This document shows, in pieces, positions 4,403 through 7,662 of a stretch of DNA of 7,662 nucleotides. This DNA comes from Candidatus Yanofskybacteria bacterium RIFCSPHIGHO2_01_FULL_44_22 (GTDB lineage Bacteria; Patescibacteriota; Minisyncoccia; 2-02-FULL-40-12; GWA2-44-9): assembly GCA_001794205.1 (NCBI GenBank), contig MGJJ01000012.1, forward strand, positions 1 through 7,662, read 5' to 3'. The position numbers were made by a program, and so were the translations under genes. The notes under the pieces are model-generated. The model saw nothing but the letters and a program-made list of their open reading frames with translations. It was not told where the DNA came from and did not search any database. How positions within the stretch are numbered: position 1 is the stretch's first letter; each line of letters begins with the position of its first letter.

Positions 4403-5155
4403 TCAATCCAAACCGGATGTTTTGGCGTATGGTTTTTCCGTCAGGTAAATTGTAATCTTTTCCAAAGCGTCCTTTGCTTTTTCCGTCAGGTTCTTATCGT
4501 TTATTTCCTCCAGCGGGTATTTTGCGACCACCCAACGTTCTGAAACGTTGAATACGGCCGGATTATAGATTAGTACTCCAACTGCGAAGTGTTTTTTACC
4601 ATCCGCAAAATACAAAAATAGTACTGGCTGGTCCAGCAATGGTTCCAGCTTTAACCATTTGTCCTTATAGGATTCAATGAGCTCGTTTACGCGGTCGGCA
4701 AACCGCTGGCCCATCGATGTCGCCGATGTTTCCGATTCGCTCCAGACAAAATCAATTTGTTCATTGCCCAACAACCCCCGGACATCCATTTTGCGGACTG
4801 TCTCGCAGAAATTTATGAGATTTACGGCCATTTTATCCGCTTCTGCGGCAATATTCAGAGGACCAATATTTTCCCATTTGGCATAGTAAACGTTGACCAC
4901 GCGAATTTCGCCATTTTTTTTGAAAACACAACCGATAACACCGACTGCGGAATCGTCGTAGGGCGTTAACACTGTGGCCGCTTTGGGCCACCCGGATTTT
5001 TGACATTCGGTGATAACGGCATTGTATTTTCTCGCGAGCAAACCAATAAAATCATCCCAGGAGTCGTCTTCTATGGGGGACTTGGCGTCCGCGCCAAAAG
5101 ACAGGGATGCCGTCAGAAAAAACGCACAGCAAAGAATCAACGATTTTCGAAACAT
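4403..5155 (-). CDS. Secreted protein of unknown function with signal peptide
   Basis: A 250-residue protein I do not recognise. Residues 1-24 form a classic Sec signal peptide (MFRK, then a hydrophobic core, then SFGADA), so it is exported. A cleavage site after Ala22 or Ala24 is plausible. The mature part is soluble and mixed alpha/beta, with no second membrane segment. It keeps three cysteines (Cys51, Cys76, Cys117), so it could be a disulfide client of the DsbA/VKOR pair. It is the only gene here with a textbook Shine-Dalgarno (AAGGAG, 5168-5163, 7 nt before ATG), and it has its own terminator, so it is a single-gene unit. It runs against its neighbours. It may have come from a different background than the surrounding SD-poor genes, but this is inference. 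Confidence 0.8.
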   Translation of the reverse strand: MFRKSLILCCAFFLTASLSFGADAKSPIEDDSWDDFIGLLARKYNAVITECQKSGWPKAATVLTPYDDSAVGVIGCVFKKNGEIRVVNVYYAKWENIGPLNIAAEADKMAVNLINFCETVRKMDVRGLLGNEQIDFVWSESETSATSMGQRFADRVNELIESYKDKWLKLEPLLDQPVLFLYFADGKKHFAVGVLIYNPAVFNVSERWVVAKYPLEEINDKNLTEKAKDALEKITIYLTEKPYAKTSGLD

Positions 5156-5162
5156 GTTCTTT

Positions 5163-5174
5163 CTCCTTCGGGAG
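5163..5174 (-). promoter_or_regulatory. Strong Shine-Dalgarno within a small hairpin
   Basis: On the minus strand AAGGAG (5168-5163) lies 7 nt before the ATG at 5155. Half of it sits in a 4-bp stem CTCC-CGAA-GGAG (5174-5163). The stem is short and probably only mildly limits ribosome access. The SD fixes the start codon. Confidence 0.6.
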
Positions 5175-5283
5175 ATATGTCAACGTACCGTTTGTTTCAG
5201 ATTAGCAAATCGCACAGAAACAAGCAACGGTCTTAAAAATGAAAAAAAAAATTAGGATATCCACAAAATTTTCGGAAAAATAT

Positions 5284-5312
5284 TTTACTTAATTTTTTTT
5301 TAAGAGTACATT
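5284..5312 (+). promoter_or_regulatory. Weak promoter candidate for the ATP-grasp gene
   Basis: TTTACT (5284-5289) lies 17 bp before TACATT (5307-5312), each with 4 of 6 consensus bases. It would give a leader of about 30 nt before the ATG at 5351. The whole 5220-5350 region is A/T-rich, so chance matches are likely. Divergent promoters must lie somewhere in 5175-5350, because both flanking genes start outward from it. Confidence 0.25.
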
Positions 5313-5350
5313 TAAAAAAAAACTTCTGCAAGAAATATTTTTTAATTTTT

Positions 5351-6442
5351 ATGGCGAACGGACAGAAAACAATTTTAATCGTTTACGACATTCTTTCCGA
5401 CAAACCGTCTCCGGACGACCCGCAATCGGAATATACGCTCGCAGACACGCGAAGCGAAATTGAAGCCGTAGAAAAAGCCTTGAAAGAGGGAGGCTTCGGC
5501 GTAAAAATGCTCGGACTGCGCCGAATCAATTCTAAAGTTGTCGCAAAAATAGAAGAAATCAATCCCGACGCGATTTTTAATCTTTGCGAATCGCTGTACG
5601 ACCAGGCCAGGCATGAAATGTTTGTCGCCGGTCTTTTTGAATTGTTAAAAATTCCTTACACCGGCTCGCCCCCGTTCGCTTTAGGCCTAGCCTTGAACAA
5701 AAGAAAGGCCAAACAAATTCTACGGGCGGCCGGATTGCCGACCCCGGCGTCGATTCTGACCATCCAGGGACAGCCTTTTTCTCTTTCGGATTTGACGCCG
5801 CCTTACTTCATCAAACCGGTGCGCGAAGACGCCTCAATCGGAATCTCCTCACATTCCGTCGTTACAACCAAAGAAGAGGCGCTCGAACGGGTTAAATTCA
5901 TCCATGAAACTTATCATCAGCCGGCGTTAATCGAGGAATTTATCGCCGGAAGGGAAATCAACGTTTCAATCATGGGTCCGGCTTACGGTCAAGTTTCGGA
6001 GAGTACGCCCCTTGAACCGCGCGTTTTGGCAGTGGGAGAAATTGATTTTTCCAAAATGCCGGAAAACGAACCCAATATAGTTTCCTATCAAGCGAAATGG
6101 GACCCCAAAAGCCCTCTTTATGAAGCGACCGAACCGCGTTATCCGGCGAAGCTTGACCCTGAAATCCAGACCAAAATCGAAAAAATCGCTTTGCGCGCTT
6201 ATCAGGAAATCGGTTGCCGCGATTACGCTCGCATCGACGGACGGCTACGCGACGAAGACGGTAAATTTTTTATTCTGGAAATCAACACCAACCCGGATAT
6301 TTCCCCGGAAGCCGGTCTTGACCGCGCCGCTCATGTCGCCGGCATGACTTACAACCAATGGATGTGCGAGGTGGCTTCATACGCCCTTGCCCGCGCCAAA
6401 AAGAAAATCAGTCAGGAAATCGCCACTAAAAGCGTTATTTAG
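5351..6442 (+). CDS. ATP-grasp ligase, D-Ala-D-Ala-ligase-like
   Basis: A 363-residue protein of the size and order of a Ddl-type ATP-grasp ligase. The N-terminal domain ends in DAIFNLCESLYDQARHEMF and IPYTGSPP (about 73-108), followed by LNKRKAKQILRAAGLPTP (115-132). ATP-binding FIKP has Lys155, and the hinge has Glu195/Glu196. Metal-binding residues lie in YARIDGRL (Asp296) and FILEINTNPDIS (Glu310, Asn312). It departs from standard Ddl. The HGKxGEDG-type motif is replaced by NLCESLYDQ, and the terminal NxxPG motif is NTNPDIS. So it joins two substrates through an acyl-phosphate, but they need not be two D-alanines. A peptidoglycan dipeptide or another amino-acid ligase role is possible. 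There is no Shine-Dalgarno at ATG 5351. Cytosolic. Confidence 0.8.
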   Translation: MANGQKTILIVYDILSDKPSPDDPQSEYTLADTRSEIEAVEKALKEGGFGVKMLGLRRINSKVVAKIEEINPDAIFNLCESLYDQARHEMFVAGLFELLKIPYTGSPPFALGLALNKRKAKQILRAAGLPTPASILTIQGQPFSLSDLTPPYFIKPVREDASIGISSHSVVTTKEEALERVKFIHETYHQPALIEEFIAGREINVSIMGPAYGQVSESTPLEPRVLAVGEIDFSKMPENEPNIVSYQAKWDPKSPLYEATEPRYPAKLDPEIQTKIEKIALRAYQEIGCRDYARIDGRLRDEDGKFFILEINTNPDISPEAGLDRAAHVAGMTYNQWMCEVASYALARAKKKISQEIATKSVI

Positions 6443-6471
6443 GTTGGAGGGTGGCAAAAACCGGAAAAATA

Positions 6472-6480
6472 TGCTATTAT
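6472..6480 (+). promoter_or_regulatory. Extended -10 promoter for the small membrane protein
   Basis: TGCTATTAT (6472-6480) is an extended -10. A weak TGGCAA sits 17 bp upstream (6452-6457). Transcription would start near 6487, only 2 nt before the ATG at 6489, so the message may be leaderless. This favours 6489 over the in-frame ATG at 6471, which overlaps the box. Confidence 0.35.
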
Positions 6481-6488
6481 GCAAGCAA

Positions 6489-6902
6489 ATGGTTAGATTT
6501 TCTTTATTTGTAAAACTTCTGGTTTTGGCGGGATTTCTCGGCCTTGCCGTTTTCGGTTTTGCCTCAATGAGCCATGCCGATGGCCATAACCCGGCTTGCA
6601 TTTTCGCCGCGTTAAAAGTTGCTGACTGCTCTGGAACGGCCGGATTCATAAAAATGTTCGTTCGACATTTAAACGCTTTCAAAAATTTTGCCGCTTTCTC
6701 CGGTGGTACAATATTATCCCAGATTTGGTTGTCGTTGTTTGTCTCTTTCTCGCTTGCCGCCGGTTTCGGCGTATTTTGGTTTGCGCCGAAGATATTTTTT
6801 CCGCCATTTCACAATTTCCTTGTCTTCGTTCCGGCCTCTAAATCAAAATACCGCCTGACAACCTGGCTTTCTCTTCACGAAAACAGCCCGGCTGTTTTCT
6901 AA
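6489..6902 (+). CDS. Small Cys-containing membrane protein, CPR-type hypothetical
   Basis: A 137-residue protein with an N-terminal hydrophobic segment (about 7-27) ending in SMSHADG that may be a signal peptide or anchor. An extracytoplasmic stretch has His33, Cys37 and Cys47 (GHNPACIFAALKVADC). A second membrane helix lies at about 77-98. The pair of cysteines on the oxidising side could form a disulfide or bind a metal. I know of similar short proteins in CPR genomes but no function. It sits just upstream of the redoxin and CcdA-like genes, which hints at thiol or metal handling. The frame extends upstream to 6387 within the ATP-grasp gene, but this is a shadow. The last codons form a perfect hairpin. 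Confidence 0.65.
   Translation: MVRFSLFVKLLVLAGFLGLAVFGFASMSHADGHNPACIFAALKVADCSGTAGFIKMFVRHLNAFKNFAAFSGGTILSQIWLSLFVSFSLAAGFGVFWFAPKIFFPPFHNFLVFVPASKSKYRLTTWLSLHENSPAVF
6879..6899 (+). terminator. Hairpin overlapping the end of the small membrane protein gene
   Basis: GAAAACAGC (6879-6887) and GCTGTTTTC (6891-6899) form a perfect 9-bp stem with loop CCG, ending just before the stop codon. The descending arm carries four T residues. It could be an intrinsic terminator built into the last codons, in either direction, but the U-run is part of the stem, so strength is uncertain. Confidence 0.45.
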
Positions 6903-6963
6903 AACGCCGCAAACTGTCATTGGGGCAGATTTTTTGGCGTTCTGTTTTGCCCCGAAGGGGGAT

Positions 6964-6991
6964 TTGTTGTTTTTAACTTAATTAATTTAAT
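6964..6991 (+). promoter_or_regulatory. Weak promoter candidate for the redoxin gene
   Basis: TTGTTG (6964-6969) lies 16 bp before TTTAAT (6986-6991), which is 4 bp from the ATG at 6996 and would give a leaderless message. The match is modest in an AT-rich stretch. It is supported only by the possible terminator at 6879-6899 separating this gene from the previous one. Confidence 0.22.
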
Positions 6992-6995
6992 CAAC

Positions 6996-7607
6996 ATGAA
7001 TTCAAAAATTAAAAAACTGCTCGCGGTCGGAGGCGCCGCCTCTCTGGGAACGGCAATCTGGTTTGTCGCAAACGGCAATCCCGACAATAACTTGGAAGAA
7101 ACAATCAGTCCGACCGTAAAAGAAAAAATTTATTTCAAAGAGGCCGTCGGTAAAAAGGCGCCGGATTTTGAACTGGAAAGCATCAACGGAAAAATCGTCA
7201 AATTAAGCGACTATCTTGGAAAAAATGTTGTGCTTTTCTTCAATGAAGGAGCAATGTGCTACCCGGCCTGCTGGGACCAAGTGGAAAAACTTGGAAGCGA
7301 TGACAGGTTTAACACCGAAAATATTGCGGCTTTCTCCATTGTAACCGATACCAGAAAACAATGGCTTGATATAGTGAGCAAAACGCCGAGCATGGCAAAG
7401 TCCAAAATTATTTTTGACACTTCGCGCTCGGTATCCAAAGCATACGATGTCCTTTATCTTGATTCGCCGATGCACCCCGGCGTTTTTCCCGGCCACACTT
7501 ATTTCATTATTGATAAAGAAGGAGCTATCAGGTTTACTTTAGACGACCCGAATATGGCTTTGGCTAATGACCGGTTAATTGCAGAAATAGAAAAACTAAA
7601 CAAATAA
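6996..7607 (+). CDS. Membrane-anchored redoxin/peroxiredoxin-like (AhpC/TSA fold) protein
   Basis: A 203-residue protein with a short hydrophobic anchor (about 8-25) and a linker. From about residue 50 it has a thioredoxin-fold redoxin domain: GKKAPDFELESINGKIVKLSDYLG, then the strand VVLFFNEGAMCYPACWDQVEKL. The reactive region has Cys88 and Cys92 as CYPAC (CxxxC) rather than the PxxxTxxC of classic peroxiredoxins. The typical late motif GHTYFIIDKEGAIRF follows (166-180). It probably acts outside the membrane as a peroxide- or disulfide-reducing protein. CcdA-type transporters deliver reductant to such proteins, and the next gene looks like one, starting 4 bp after this stop. The peroxidase activity is inferred. 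No Shine-Dalgarno is visible. Confidence 0.82.
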   Translation: MNSKIKKLLAVGGAASLGTAIWFVANGNPDNNLEETISPTVKEKIYFKEAVGKKAPDFELESINGKIVKLSDYLGKNVVLFFNEGAMCYPACWDQVEKLGSDDRFNTENIAAFSIVTDTRKQWLDIVSKTPSMAKSKIIFDTSRSVSKAYDVLYLDSPMHPGVFPGHTYFIIDKEGAIRFTLDDPNMALANDRLIAEIEKLNK

Positions 7608-7611
7608 AATC

Positions 7612-7662
7612 ATGGAAATATTAATTATCGCATCGCTTATTACGGCATTCATTGCCGGAATA
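7612..7662 (+). CDS. Probable CcdA/DsbD-type membrane electron transporter, 5' end only
   Basis: Only 17 codons are in the window, reading MEILIIASLITAFIAGI, which is the usual first membrane helix of CcdA-family proteins (the next expected residues being a FLAPC-type motif). The ATG lies 4 bp after the redoxin stop, implying one operon. CcdA would move electrons across the membrane to the redoxin. The assignment rests on a short hydrophobic start and on context, so other membrane proteins are possible. Confidence 0.5.
   Translation, partial: MEILIIASLITAFIAGI

Noticed and set aside
5178..5183. TTGACA on the minus strand upstream of the secreted-protein gene
   Set aside because: A -10 box at normal spacing would fall at the Shine-Dalgarno/start codon, and no such box is there, so it is unlikely to be the promoter.
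6387..6488. Upstream extension of the small membrane protein from ATG 6387
   Set aside because: It lies inside the end of the ATP-grasp gene, is basic and low in hydrophobic order, and a promoter box overlaps the later start.
6921..6960. GGGGCA/TGCCCC and CCCC-GAA-GGGG hairpins before the redoxin gene
   Set aside because: The first has a 20-nt loop and the second only a 4-bp stem; neither supports a firm terminator or riboswitch call.
1..7662. CRISPR array, rRNA, insertion-sequence transposase, replication origin
   Set aside because: No regularly spaced repeats, no rRNA motifs, no transposase-like frame with terminal repeats and no DnaA-box cluster were seen.

Overview
The window looks like a chromosomal piece of a small-genome bacterium of the Candidate Phyla Radiation (Patescibacteria, Parcubacteria-like). 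The basis is AT-rich leaders mostly without Shine-Dalgarno sequences, a DsbA-like protein with a charged KRERRELKRQEK-type N-terminus followed by a single membrane anchor, an overlapping VKOR gene, a membrane-anchored redoxin followed by the start of a CcdA-like gene, and a short DUF6498-like remnant. This assignment is inference from protein style; no marker gene is present.

Layout. Positions 2-388 hold the 3' part of an endonuclease-like gene that enters from the left edge. Positions 432-1685 are a promoter-driven pair, a DsbA-family thiol oxidase and a VKOR-family membrane oxidase, with overlapping reading frames. A tRNA-Ala(CGC) with encoded CCA follows at 1695-1768.

Positions 1769-3743 have the architecture of an integron. 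A truncated tyrosine recombinase points left. A non-coding attI-like segment carries two near-identical 20-bp direct repeats. Two forward-oriented gene cassettes follow, one for an orphan 107-aa protein and one for a VOC-fold protein. Each cassette ends in an 87-bp attC-like site whose 11-bp L arms pair perfectly. The strongest evidence is that the first bases of each cassette are the exact reverse complement of the R'' box of that same cassette's attC (GTTGTACGA/TCGTACAAC and GTTAGGCGC/GCGCCTAAC), which is the signature of cassettes inserted as circles. A third cassette start follows at 3737, but I find no closing attC. Its contents look decayed and include a DUF6498-like pseudogene.

Positions 4369-5155 (minus strand) hold a self-contained gene for a secreted protein with a strong Shine-Dalgarno and its own terminator. 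Positions 5351-6442 encode a D-Ala-D-Ala-ligase-like ATP-grasp enzyme. Positions 6489-7662 hold a small Cys-containing membrane protein, a membrane-anchored redoxin with a CxxxC motif, and the first 17 codons of a probable CcdA.

How the genes work together. DsbA plus VKOR can form an extracytoplasmic disulfide-forming pair. Redoxin plus CcdA can form a reducing or peroxide-handling pair. Integron, decayed cassette DNA, secreted-protein gene and ATP-grasp gene lie between the two. The main point of interest is the integron: cassettes in a CPR-like genome, a broken integrase, and unusually long complementary arms flanking each cassette gene.
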